DNA of 64,000 bases from Xiashengella succiniciproducens (GCF_023674465.1 NZ_CP098400.1:1240001-1304000), one strand, 5' to 3'. Shown: positions 36,385 through 45,458, counted from the first letter of the stretch. Notes: a model not told the origin generated them from the letters alone. Numbers and translations are program-made.

Positions 36385-36413
36385 TTGGTCAATGAGCTTG
36401 TCGAAGTGACCAA
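36385..36413. repeat. REP-like palindrome
   Basis: Perfect arms TTGGTCA (36385-36391) and TGACCAA (36407-36413) around GAGCTTGTCGAAG, a core common in dispersed Bacteroidota intergenic palindromes. It is 40 bp before the chimeric gene. Confidence 0.6.
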
Positions 36414-36453
36414 AAGTTTGAACCAAAAGATTATCTTTCAGGTTTAAAGAAGT

Positions 36454-39400
36454 ATGAAGAAGCGTTACAGGAATACAGCCTTTTATGTAGGAGTTACAGG
36501 AGGCTTTGCCTTTTTGGTGTATTGCCTGATTATAGCAGGCAGCAAACTGGAGGACGGGGGCTCAGTTGTATCGGTCGCTTCAGGCAATACTCCGTGGGCT
36601 GACTTTGTGCATTCTATCGCTTCTAATCTTGGGCATCCCCTTGCCCTTCTGCTTGCCCAGATAGTAACAATTATCCTGACAGCCCGTCTTTTGGGGTGGC
36701 TATGCAACAGGATAGGACAGCCTGCTGTAATCGGAGAGATAATAGCCGGTATCGTACTCGGTCCTTCACTTATAGGCTATTACTTCCCGGCCTTTAGTGA
36801 AGCCCTCTTTCCTGTTGAGTCGCTTGGCAACCTGCAATTTATAAGTCAGATAGGTCTGATCCTGTTTATGTTTATAATAGGCATGGAGCTGGACCTTAAG
36901 ATTTTGAAAAAGAAGGCAGGCGATGCTGTAATAGTTAGTCATGCAAGTATAGTAATACCCTTTGCCCTGGGTATGGCCTTGTCGTACTTTCTGTACGCCA
37001 ACTTTGCCCCTGAGGGAGTACGATTTTCATCCTTCGGACTGTTTCTGGGCATCTCGATGAGCGTAACAGCCCTTGACCTAAGTGGAAATGTGCTTTTTAA
37101 GAAGGATGGAAACTCCGACATTGCAACCTTTAGATACGGTTATGAATGTGCTGCCCCCTCAGCCGCAATTTCAAAAGTATCCCACAACAGCGTTTCCGTA
37201 TCGTGGAACAGCAACAGCAGTATTAGAGAGTATATTGTAAGTTACAGAAAAGAGAACGATTCAGAGTGGCAAGAAGTAACTACCAGCAACGTTGGCCTCA
37301 CCATCGATAATTTAGAACACAGCGTTCAATACGAATTATATGTCAGAGCATCTTGTGGCGACGCAAGCAGTAGTAATGAGCGCTTACTTCGGTTTAAAAC
37401 CGATCGTTTTGTAGATTACAGTTGTGGAGCAGGAGCTCCGAGGATAAGCTTCGAGAATCAAGATCCCTTACCTGCCCTACATCGCTTCGACGAGTTTAAA
37501 GCAGCCGATTTCTATATTGAAGTCACCGAGGTGAGTGGCACCCAAGGCGTTTTCTCAGGTCGCGGACTGGCCTCCATCCCCTTTCTCGAATTTCTTAAGT
37601 TTGAAGTATCTTTTAACGACATTACCATCAACACCGATCGGCAGATGATTGATGGGCACGTAGTATTTCTTCACGAAGAAGAAACCGGCAAAATCCCCGG
37701 TCGTAATATGGGTGTTGGAGGTTCGCAAGGAGCGGAGGGTTCACAAGAATTAAGTTTTGAAGAAGCCCTTAATGAGATTGCAGACCAGAAGGTGACAATT
37801 GATGAAGAAGTTGCTGACGTTAGCGTCAGCAACGGCAATGTAACTGTTGTTACCGAAAGCGGGCAGACCCAAAGTTATTTGGTAGGCGAGAATCAGACCC
37901 TCGCCATAGTAACCCCCGAGAGCATCGTTGTTGTTGATCAAGCCTCAGGGCAAGTATTCCAGGCACCTAACACCCCTCCCGGCAGTTCATCCAACGTGCG
38001 CACCCCATCTCAATCAGGCATTCATGGCTGTTTGGTAACCTTTAGGCCCTCCGCCACCCAACGCTTAGGTTTCGATGCCGTAGGCAACGGTGTAGTTAAG
38101 CCCAATAGCTACTTTTTGCGCGACCGCAATGGAGATACCGTTCCTTGGAAATCGCTCGAAGCAGGCAATACCGACTATGTTGCAATGTTAACCAATGGCG
38201 ATTGTCAGGCAGATAGTCTGCGCTTTATTCGTGAAAGCGGACTTTTAACCCCCACAACCCCGGGCCGCAACAACTCCCTTGAACTACTGCTTACCGGAGG
38301 TTTTCAAGGTCAGGAAGAGCGTCTGACCGTAGCAAGGGCCACTACAAATCATATAAATGACAGTACAAGTGAAGAAATTCTCACCGAAGCCGGAGTGTTG
38401 GGGCTGGTAAGCTACCAACGCATAACCCGTGATGTCTTTCTTATTCCCGTTAACGGAGCTTCCTTTCCAACGGCTTCCACGCAATTGTCCGATATCGAAA
38501 AGCGCCTCAATGAAATATACGGATCCGCTGTAATCAACTGGAATGTACATTTTGACGAGCCAATAGAAGTAGGCCGCATAAACGAGGCCGAATTTAAGGT
38601 AGAGGGTACCGCCATGCTGAGCAAGTACACCTCCGATATGAACAGAGTTATTCGCACCTACAAACGCAACCGCCCATCTGACGATAACAGCCTGTACCTG
38701 TTCTTTGTAGAGTTATCCGATTTGGGCACCAGTCGCAAAGGATTCATGCCCTTAGCGGGTAATTTCGGCTTTATATTTAACTTTAGTGCTTCTGACTTTG
38801 ACCTGTTGGCCCACGAGTTGGCTCATGGCGCCTTCAACCTTCGCCACACCTTCAGCGATAAAGCCCAGCACTATTTCCCAGTGCAACAAACCGCCAATCT
38901 TATGGACTATGCCGGCGGCACCGATCTGTGGAAATACCAATGGGATTTGATTCATAACCCGGAAAGCATACTCTTTAGCTGGGCGCAGGATGAGGAGGAG
39001 GGGGCTTATAGCCTACCTTGTTTAGGATGGTTTGATGATTGTGATGATGTACTGAAGATTTTAGAAACTTTCCGTAATGCCCGTATAAAAGGCAATCAGG
39101 TAAAAATAAACGGGCAAACGAAAATTGAGGAACGGATATTGATAGCAAATTCCATAAAAGTTGGAGATACAGACTATAAACGGATACGATTAATTTATAA
39201 GCCTAAGACAGAAGATTATACATTTAATCCGACCAAATATAGCTTTTATGACCAACAGTTTTTTGTGACAGATGGCTCTGTGGATTGGCAGCGAGGATTT
39301 GTTTACTATAAAGATAGTGAAGAGCTATTTAAAATACTGGTGGATGATGAAACATCCAAAATTGGGAAGCTGAAGGAATATTTGTTTGGCAAAGAGTACG

Positions 39401-40113
39401 ATGAAATAATACAAATATTTACAAATAATACAGTTTTAACCCCGGATGAAATTAGAGATGTGAGGGAACAAATTGCAATGTTAAAGGATGAAGACCAGAA
39501 GAAAGAACTCTTTTTGGAGTTGCAAACTAAGGTTCCTTATCACAATCAACGCAACAACGACCAAACGCAATATCTTGCAGACAGGATGTGCAATTTGACC
39601 TCGCAAGCCATGTGCCTTGAATACCTTGGTATTGCTTGCCCTGATGCCAATATGCAGTTTGAAGATTATTTGGAGCAGATACGGGAAAACAATAATTTCG
39701 GAGATAGAACTACACCGGATGCAAGACAGAAGATAACAGAGCACTTAGGAGCATGTTATCAATATAAAGAATTTAAAGGTACCTTTTCTGATAATAAAGA
39801 AAAAATTAAAGAAGTATTATTACCAAAATTAGAAACAGGTTGTTCGATAATGTTATCAGTTTGGCCTGGTTGCAAAGGACACCTTATCAGATTGCAAAGC
39901 ATAACCAACGAAGGCCTGATTGTTGATGATCCATATGGAAAAGTAAAGGGGAAAACCGATGGTTTTGATTGGAGGGAGGCTTGTAATAGTGGTGGTTATG
40001 ATACCAATTCAAATACATTTGAAGATACTAAGGGCAGCGATAATCTTTGGAAATGGTCGGATATACAGGATGTAACCCTTAAATATGTAGAAATTTATTG
40101 TACATGTAAATAA
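36454..40113 (+). CDS. Chimera: CPA2 antiporter N-terminus fused to a polymorphic-toxin-like protein
   Basis: A single open frame of 1219 codons made of two unrelated parts. Residues 1-206 are the start of a KefB-type cation/proton antiporter (helices, GQPAVIGEIIAGIVLGPSL, FIIGMELDLK), cut after MSVTA where such proteins continue FPVLARI. From L207 the sequence is a secreted effector-like protein: an FN3 domain (about 235-320), a long beta-rich region, a zincin-like block with HELAHGAFNLRH (H787, E788, H791, H798), and a lower-GC tip. The tip (from about 850) ends in a C39/papain-like domain with C1046 (RMCNLTSQAMCLEYLG), H1143 (KGHLI) and D1158/D1159. The toxin's own N-terminus and secretion signal are missing. 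A candidate immunity lipoprotein follows after 11 bp. Toxicity is inferred from architecture. Confidence 0.7.
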   Translation: MKKRYRNTAFYVGVTGGFAFLVYCLIIAGSKLEDGGSVVSVASGNTPWADFVHSIASNLGHPLALLLAQIVTIILTARLLGWLCNRIGQPAVIGEIIAGIVLGPSLIGYYFPAFSEALFPVESLGNLQFISQIGLILFMFIIGMELDLKILKKKAGDAVIVSHASIVIPFALGMALSYFLYANFAPEGVRFSSFGLFLGISMSVTALDLSGNVLFKKDGNSDIATFRYGYECAAPSAAISKVSHNSVSVSWNSNSSIREYIVSYRKENDSEWQEVTTSNVGLTIDNLEHSVQYELYVRASCGDASSSNERLLRFKTDRFVDYSCGAGAPRISFENQDPLPALHRFDEFKAADFYIEVTEVSGTQGVFSGRGLASIPFLEFLKFEVSFNDITINTDRQMIDGHVVFLHEEETGKIPGRNMGVGGSQGAEGSQELSFEEALNEIADQKVTIDEEVADVSVSNGNVTVVTESGQTQSYLVGENQTLAIVTPESIVVVDQASGQVFQAPNTPPGSSSNVRTPSQSGIHGCLVTFRPSATQRLGFDAVGNGVVKPNSYFLRDRNGDTVPWKSLEAGNTDYVAMLTNGDCQADSLRFIRESGLLTPTTPGRNNSLELLLTGGFQGQEERLTVARATTNHINDSTSEEILTEAGVLGLVSYQRITRDVFLIPVNGASFPTASTQLSDIEKRLNEIYGSAVINWNVHFDEPIEVGRINEAEFKVEGTAMLSKYTSDMNRVIRTYKRNRPSDDNSLYLFFVELSDLGTSRKGFMPLAGNFGFIFNFSASDFDLLAHELAHGAFNLRHTFSDKAQHYFPVQQTANLMDYAGGTDLWKYQWDLIHNPESILFSWAQDEEEGAYSLPCLGWFDDCDDVLKILETFRNARIKGNQVKINGQTKIEERILIANSIKVGDTDYKRIRLIYKPKTEDYTFNPTKYSFYDQQFFVTDGSVDWQRGFVYYKDSEELFKILVDDETSKIGKLKEYLFGKEYDEIIQIFTNNTVLTPDEIRDVREQIAMLKDEDQKKELFLELQTKVPYHNQRNNDQTQYLADRMCNLTSQAMCLEYLGIACPDANMQFEDYLEQIRENNNFGDRTTPDARQKITEHLGACYQYKEFKGTFSDNKEKIKEVLLPKLETGCSIMLSVWPGCKGHLIRLQSITNEGLIVDDPYGKVKGKTDGFDWREACNSGGYDTNSNTFEDTKGSDNLWKWSDIQDVTLKYVEIYCTCK
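38633..38945 (+). repeat. Direct repeat copy 1 of the zincin-block cassette (313 bp)
   Basis: Identical base for base to 40852-41164. It encodes about residues 727-831 of the chimera, including HELAHGAFNLRH. Similarity continues with scattered changes for about 60 bp to the right and then stops where the two tips diverge. Confidence 0.95.
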
Positions 40114-40124
40114 AACATATAGTC

Positions 40125-40793
40125 ATGAAAAATGTAATTCTTTCACTTTTAATGCTTGCATGCTGTAATGCATGTTCCTCACAGGTAAAATTCAGGGAGT
40201 TTACAAATAATTTTAAACCACTTGAATTACCATTAGACAATATTCTGAACCTTACAAACAGAGATACTCTGGATGGAAAATTCACAAACGATATTATAAT
40301 CCGCAGCCAGGATAAAAGGCCTCAGTATGTTGATAAAGATGGTACTCTTAAAACCATCAGGCAGTATTATGGGCTATATCCTGAAGAGCCTTTTAAGTAT
40401 ACATCTGATGAGAAAAAAAACGGTAAATGGATTGAAATTAATCATACTTTTTACAACAAAATTATCCCTATAGGACGGATCAATCTAAATGATAATTATG
40501 AATCATTAATCATAAAAGTAGTTGCTATTGAAACAACCTTTTATGATTTGTGGAATTTTTCAAAAGACGGGAAGGCATTATCGGTTATATGCCTATTTTG
40601 GGGCATGAGGGATGCAGGTCCGCAGGATGAAAAAGTGACCTTTACCATAATAGACTCCAACATCACAAAAGAAGGAAATATTGTTTGGTATGAAAACGCC
40701 GATGGGCTGGAAACCTTTAGGACTTATAAACTTAATGACGAAGGGCATTTTCAGATAATAAAAGAAGAACAGAAAGGCGAAGCGGAATTTTAA
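40125..40793 (+). CDS. Lipoprotein, candidate immunity protein for the C39-like tip
   Basis: Not recognised by family. The 222-residue protein has a short signal peptide MKNVILSLLMLACCNACSS with possible lipobox cysteines at 13 and 17, then a soluble domain (YGLYPEEPFKYTSDEKKNG, IGRINLNDNYESLIIKVVAIE, FWGMRDAGPQDEK). It starts 11 bp after the toxin-like gene, has the same low GC as the adjacent tip, and would sit in the periplasm or outer membrane. Immunity to a periplasm-acting or incoming peptidase is inferred only from position, size and the matching arrangement at the second cassette. Confidence 0.6.
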   Translation: MKNVILSLLMLACCNACSSQVKFREFTNNFKPLELPLDNILNLTNRDTLDGKFTNDIIIRSQDKRPQYVDKDGTLKTIRQYYGLYPEEPFKYTSDEKKNGKWIEINHTFYNKIIPIGRINLNDNYESLIIKVVAIETTFYDLWNFSKDGKALSVICLFWGMRDAGPQDEKVTFTIIDSNITKEGNIVWYENADGLETFRTYKLNDEGHFQIIKEEQKGEAEF

Positions 40794-40851
40794 ATTGCTG
40801 GATATCTGACTTCAGGGAGGAAGGCAATCTCCTTTCTGAGCAAATATATCA

Positions 40852-41164
40852 CCGATATGAACAGAGTTATTCGCACCTACAAACGCAACCGCCCATCTGA
40901 CGATAACAGCCTGTACCTGTTCTTTGTAGAGTTATCCGATTTGGGCACCAGTCGCAAAGGATTCATGCCCTTAGCGGGTAATTTCGGCTTTATATTTAAC
41001 TTTAGTGCTTCTGACTTTGACCTGTTGGCCCACGAGTTGGCTCATGGCGCCTTCAACCTTCGCCACACCTTCAGCGATAAAGCCCAGCACTATTTCCCAG
41101 TGCAACAAACCGCCAATCTTATGGACTATGCCGGCGGCACCGATCTGTGGAAATACCAATGGGA
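40852..41164 (+). repeat. Direct repeat copy 2 of the zincin-block cassette (313 bp)
   Basis: Perfect copy of 38633-38945, 2219 bp downstream. The first mismatch is C at 41165 against T at 38946. It starts the orphan cassette. Confidence 0.95.
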
Positions 41165-42782
41165 CTTGATTCATAACCCGGAAAGTATACTGTTTGCTTG
41201 GGCGCAAGATGAGGATGAGGGGGAATTTAAAGGAAACACACCGATAGAAAAAGTTGTTAATACCATAGAAATGTTAAGGTGTGGTTTTGTTTCAAACAGA
41301 AAAGTGAAATTTGAGAAAAACGTTTTCTTTTCGTGGCTAAAAGAATCTGTTACTGTCAGGGATTTCGATGGTTTATATGATGGCAATACATACAAGTATA
41401 TTCATATTCAACTATTAGATGACAGTAAACTCATAGAGTATCCTGCAGATTTACAATTAGCAGAGTCAGATAGTTATTTTAATTCTTTATTGAAATTGCC
41501 CAGAGGTGAAGTGCTAAAACTTGATTTTGGAGGATTAATAATTTTAGTAGATAAAGACAATGCCCAAAACTTATTGGAATATTTAACACCTACTGAGCAT
41601 CAGTATAAATTGCAACAGCGGCAATTTGTACAATCAATTGCTGATTTTTTTGATAAACAGTTTTATACAAGAGAAAAAGTTATAAATATTTTAAAAGTAT
41701 CTCCACAATGCCTGTATGAATCATTAACACAAGACCAACGATTAAGTTTATTATCACTGATCAATAACAACAGCAATATTCCTGAAACCGTTGAGAATAT
41801 TGTTATTGATATAATCCGGACAACCCCGGAAGACCAAATCGAATATCTTTTCAATAATTTATATTCCACCGGATTGTTGGCGTATTTTGATAGAGTAATG
41901 AATAACGTTGGGAGTAGTAATGATAATTACACAAGGTTTATCTATGAACTTTTAAAGCTATATTTAGCACGGTTTTCTGATAATTTAGATTGTTTTGAAG
42001 CGACGCCATGGGGGCAGTTGAATGTTGATAATCAGGTTCGGAGTTTTGGGAATTTAAATTATGTGTACGAAACGCCATTTTACTGGTGGCAAAAAGGGTG
42101 CAAAGTACCAACATGGCGATACGGAACCAGGGGGGTGTTTATTTCTGACCACAACACTTGTGGATATTTTAATAAAGAAAATGTTGAGATAGATCCTTTT
42201 GAGCCTGTTGTTATTTATTTTGAGGAGGATTTGTCATTTTATGAATTACCGCCTGAGCTGGAAAGCCGAATCGTGTCAATGCCAGCCTTTGTTTTACCTT
42301 GGTTGCGAAACGAGGCATCAAAAAAGGAAGGGATTCGATTAGCAGGTAATGCTATCACAATTGTGTCATCATTTGCAACACTAGGCTCCACTGGCGCAGT
42401 AGCTTCAGGAATGCGAGGGACTTTGATTAAAGCCCTAATATATATCAACAAAGTTGATGCGACTATAAAAATACTTCTAACCAACGAGGCCGTAAAAGAA
42501 AGTATTAGTAAGATTGGAGATGGGAAAGGTGTAGAGTTTCTTATATTATATGAAGATATTAGTGCTGGGTTGGGTCTTTTTTCACCTACCGTACATGGAC
42601 TTTTGGAAAAGAAATCTGCAGGAGATATTGCTGCCGATTATGTCTCATTGAGCAATGCATGGGAGTTAATAAAGAATGCTCCTGAAGTGAAGTCTAATTT
42701 ATCTTCGAAAGAGATTGAAAGCATAACAATGGATATTAATTCAATTTTAGAAATTTTAGAATATGAAGACATTGTTGAATAA
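40857..42782 (+). CDS. Orphan toxin cassette: repeated zincin block plus a different C-terminal tip
   Basis: A 641-codon frame that begins in the middle of the toxin-like protein: residues 1-105 repeat the HELAHGAFNLRH block (H59, E60, H63, H70), then an unrelated AT-rich sequence. The new part includes YWWQKGCKVPTWRYGTRG, ISDHNTCGYF, DPFEPVVIYF and a hydrophobic stretch AITIVSSFATLGSTGAVASG (near 500-520), a possible membrane-insertion segment; no toxin catalytic motif was recognised. There is no signal peptide and no good ribosome site. The frame is open back to the codon after the upstream TAA (40791-40793). This fits a silent reserve tip for recombination. Its last 20 bp overlap the next gene. 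Confidence 0.65.
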   Translation: MNRVIRTYKRNRPSDDNSLYLFFVELSDLGTSRKGFMPLAGNFGFIFNFSASDFDLLAHELAHGAFNLRHTFSDKAQHYFPVQQTANLMDYAGGTDLWKYQWDLIHNPESILFAWAQDEDEGEFKGNTPIEKVVNTIEMLRCGFVSNRKVKFEKNVFFSWLKESVTVRDFDGLYDGNTYKYIHIQLLDDSKLIEYPADLQLAESDSYFNSLLKLPRGEVLKLDFGGLIILVDKDNAQNLLEYLTPTEHQYKLQQRQFVQSIADFFDKQFYTREKVINILKVSPQCLYESLTQDQRLSLLSLINNNSNIPETVENIVIDIIRTTPEDQIEYLFNNLYSTGLLAYFDRVMNNVGSSNDNYTRFIYELLKLYLARFSDNLDCFEATPWGQLNVDNQVRSFGNLNYVYETPFYWWQKGCKVPTWRYGTRGVFISDHNTCGYFNKENVEIDPFEPVVIYFEEDLSFYELPPELESRIVSMPAFVLPWLRNEASKKEGIRLAGNAITIVSSFATLGSTGAVASGMRGTLIKALIYINKVDATIKILLTNEAVKESISKIGDGKGVEFLILYEDISAGLGLFSPTVHGLLEKKSAGDIAADYVSLSNAWELIKNAPEVKSNLSSKEIESITMDINSILEILEYEDIVE

Positions 42783-43164
42783 GATAGATGTAAAAAGCGC
42801 TTTCTGGGATAATGTTTTTCTCTTTGCGAGAATTATTTTAGTTTTAATAATTGGTGCTCATGTTGTTTTAGGAATTAGAATATTGCCTCTTTTTAAAATT
42901 GCACAAGGAGAGGTGATTGATGTCGCAAATGAGAAGTATATGCAAACCGTTATTGGTGGTAATGATAGGGCTTATGATTGTATGGCTCTCAGGATTGATT
43001 CGTTTAAGCGAAGGATTATTTACAGAAAACCTGAATATGCAGATTTATTTAAATCAGGAGATGAAGTGAAGTTATGGTATTATAGAATGCATGGCGAATA
43101 TATAATTGTTCAAGCAAAAAGAGGAGACGAAATATTAATAAAACCTAAATTGAGCGATTCGTAA
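42763..43164 (+). CDS. Single-pass membrane protein, candidate immunity protein for the orphan tip
   Basis: Not recognised. The 133-residue protein has one strong membrane helix (about 19-40, FARIILVLIIGAHVVLG) and a 90-residue soluble part with basic patches (SFKRRIIYRKPEYADLF) and a KSGDEVKLWYY turn. It overlaps the toxin-like frame by 20 bp, the tight coupling typical of toxin-immunity pairs. The immunity role is inferred. Confidence 0.6.
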   Translation: MKTLLNKIDVKSAFWDNVFLFARIILVLIIGAHVVLGIRILPLFKIAQGEVIDVANEKYMQTVIGGNDRAYDCMALRIDSFKRRIIYRKPEYADLFKSGDEVKLWYYRMHGEYIIVQAKRGDEILIKPKLSDS

Positions 43165-43363
43165 TTTCACCTGCCCCCGTCGTCTCACTTGATTTCAAAA
43201 AAACGGAAATTTTCTCAGAGGTAGGCTTCTTTCGTGTACTTTTTCAACGAAAATTCAGTTCTGTTTTTCACTCAAACCGAACTTTATCGCATTTTCTATG
43301 GGTCTGGACATAAGTCTCCCATTACCACTACGGGTTTACAATCCTGAGGTATGTTGTTCTGCC

Positions 43364-44749
43364 TTATGCAAACTGAATTTTCGGCGGTGACTGACACCGT
43401 TCCCATAACTCTTCAATATTTATCGTTTCATAAATTACTCTGGTGACATTCAGGACAATACTCCTTGCCCTTGAGGTTATCTTGACAGCAAAATCAATAA
43501 GCTTTCTTCTGAATGTATTAGGATATACGGTTACCGGAATAACCTCTGCGGTAACATCTTGTTTGTATGCTTCGAAAATAAAGTGTGTAACTACCAGCAT
43601 AAAATAATAGGCTCTGTTCATTCCAAAGGATTTAAAAGGAAGTTGTTCTCTGGTAGCAAGCTCTTTAATGCTACGATGTATCAACTCGTCGGCTCCTCTT
43701 TGGTGTGATTTTCGTATGATGGTATCAGCTTTAAACCACTCATCTCCACCGGATGCCCGAAGCCTTTTGTCAGCGACAGGACAGTTCCCGATATTGGTAT
43801 AGATGACGCTGTCAGGCTTACCAAATTCCATTACGTACTGCCCGGTATCATCCCGGTGCAATCTGGTAAAAAAGCAACGACGAAACTTGGACCAGGATTT
43901 CAACTTGCTGGCAAATTCCGCAAATTGCCAGACTGCTTTATTTTTAGTGATTTTGCCCAAAGTGTCAATGGGTAAAGCCTTTACATATTCAGTAACATCA
44001 TTGTACAATTTTCCTGTTGTAATGTAATGTATATTAAGCTCTTGCTCGAATATCTCGTACGCTTTCTGATCCGCAAACCCACTATCGGCGCACACCACAA
44101 TAGGGACTTCTTTGGAGTATCTCTTGCGTATCAGATTTACTATAGAGCGTACCCTGTCGGTGTAATCTGATCCATGATTGGAATGAGCACTTCCTTTTCT
44201 AAAGGTCACGTCTATCAGAAACGAGCCCCAGCATATATGAAGTGGCTGAAACCCTTTCTTACGCTTGTAAGTGACCTCGCAACCTTCGCGTTTCGCAGCA
44301 TCGTCATTATCCAAAACCATGGTGTCAATGCCCAGTTCTATAACTTTGGGTTTGGATATGTGAAGCCTCCAGATAAACAGTTCATTAAGTATCTTATTGA
44401 ATACCGAGTTTGAAATAACGGACAGCTTCCCAAAAAAACGTTTGACCTGGTGAGAAGAGGCCAATTGGTCGGTCTTGCATTCAAGCAAACATGCATATCC
44501 TTCATCCTTTTTACTTTGATCAAAACTGCTTATGGCCATATTTGTGCCATCTATAAAAAATGCAACAATCTGTTTTACAAACTGTTGAAGCTGCAAGCCT
44601 TTGCTGTTTCCAGTAAGCAGAGAAGAAACATTACGCGATATTAGCCCATATAAGCCAATTTGCTCAGTGTAGCGAAGAAATAAAGGGAGCCCTCCACGAC
44701 CAGAAATTTTATTGGTTGTAATGCCGATTTTTGTTATCTTCGTACTCAT
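43364..44749 (-). mobile_element. IS1380-family transposase gene (insertion sequence ends not resolved)
   Basis: Complete 461-residue DDE transposase of the IS1380 type. Motifs: LGIDTMVLDNDDA (first Asp region), VCADSGFADQKAYE (second Asp), and the end HQRGADELIHRSIKELATREQLPF then MNRAYYFMLVVTHFIFEAYKQD. The start ATG at 44749 is preceded (in its own direction) by a long imperfect hairpin, arms at 44750-44763 and 44834-44846, which may block read-through transcription into the gene. I could not identify matching terminal inverted repeats in 43165-43363 or 44850-44991, so the limits of the element are open. Confidence 0.85.
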
Positions 44750-44991
44750 AAAAGATAGTCTTGTGCACCTAAATGGTGAAGTGTTGTTTTTTTATTTTAA
44801 TACCTCTAAAATACACATTATCAAGGTTATAAGCAAGCTATCTTTTATTTTTTTTTGTATAAATCGCTCAATATAGGTAAAACATAATAGCATTTTGGCC
44901 AATATTGTTTTTGTATTAATGGTCGGTAGCTTTATCGTTGTTCTGTTGGAGTTACTTGTAAAAAAGGTTTTACCAAAACGAGACTGATTAT

Positions 44992-45234
44992 TTATTTTCC
45001 AAAAGCCAATTTAGTTCTGACGTTTTGTAACAATCCGTCAAGAGCGTATAATATGTGCTTCTTATCTTCATCCGGAAGGCTCTGAATCTCCACTACTCGT
45101 TTAATAATGGAATTATCCAGTTCGACGTTTGTTTTCCCGGTAAGATAGTCAAGAGAAACGCCCAAAGCATCCGCAATTTTGGTTGCAATGTCGATTGAAG
45201 GCTTTATCTCATCACGTTCATTGGGTAAAACGGT
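44992..45234 (-). pseudogene. C-terminal fragment of an XRE-family regulator
   Basis: An open minus-strand frame of 80 codons ends at TTA 44992. It reads like the second half of an HTH_3 regulator: NERDEIKPSIDIATKIADAL, GVSLDYLTGKTNVELDN, then IIKRVVEIQSLPDEDKKHIL. The first helix-turn-helix half is absent; homology stops just beside the IS21-type left end at 45241. The missing half is not on the far side of that element, so the insertion was accompanied by a deletion or an older truncation. Confidence 0.7.
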
Positions 45235-45458
45235 TCAAAATGTGCCACTAATTTCGGCCAAAATGTGCCACGAACCAAGGCCAGATTTTGGAAAAATCGC
45301 AACAGTAATGCCCCTTTCTGTTTCGGTTCGAACTGTGCCAATTATTTCGGTTCGAATTGTGCCATTTTGGAGAGCCGCTTAAGGCTCACGATTACGGTTT
45401 GATTTGTGCCAGTTTGAGAGATCAAGTTTAATTTTCTATATCGCCATAAAAAAGCGAT

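Noticed and set aside
43165-43363. Terminal inverted repeat of the IS1380 element
   Set aside because: Short partial matches (GTCTC...) to the right flank were too weak to call.
45179-45382. 67-codon plus-strand frame at the IS21 left end
   Set aside because: It runs through the XRE fragment antisense and the IS21 end repeats; not a gene.
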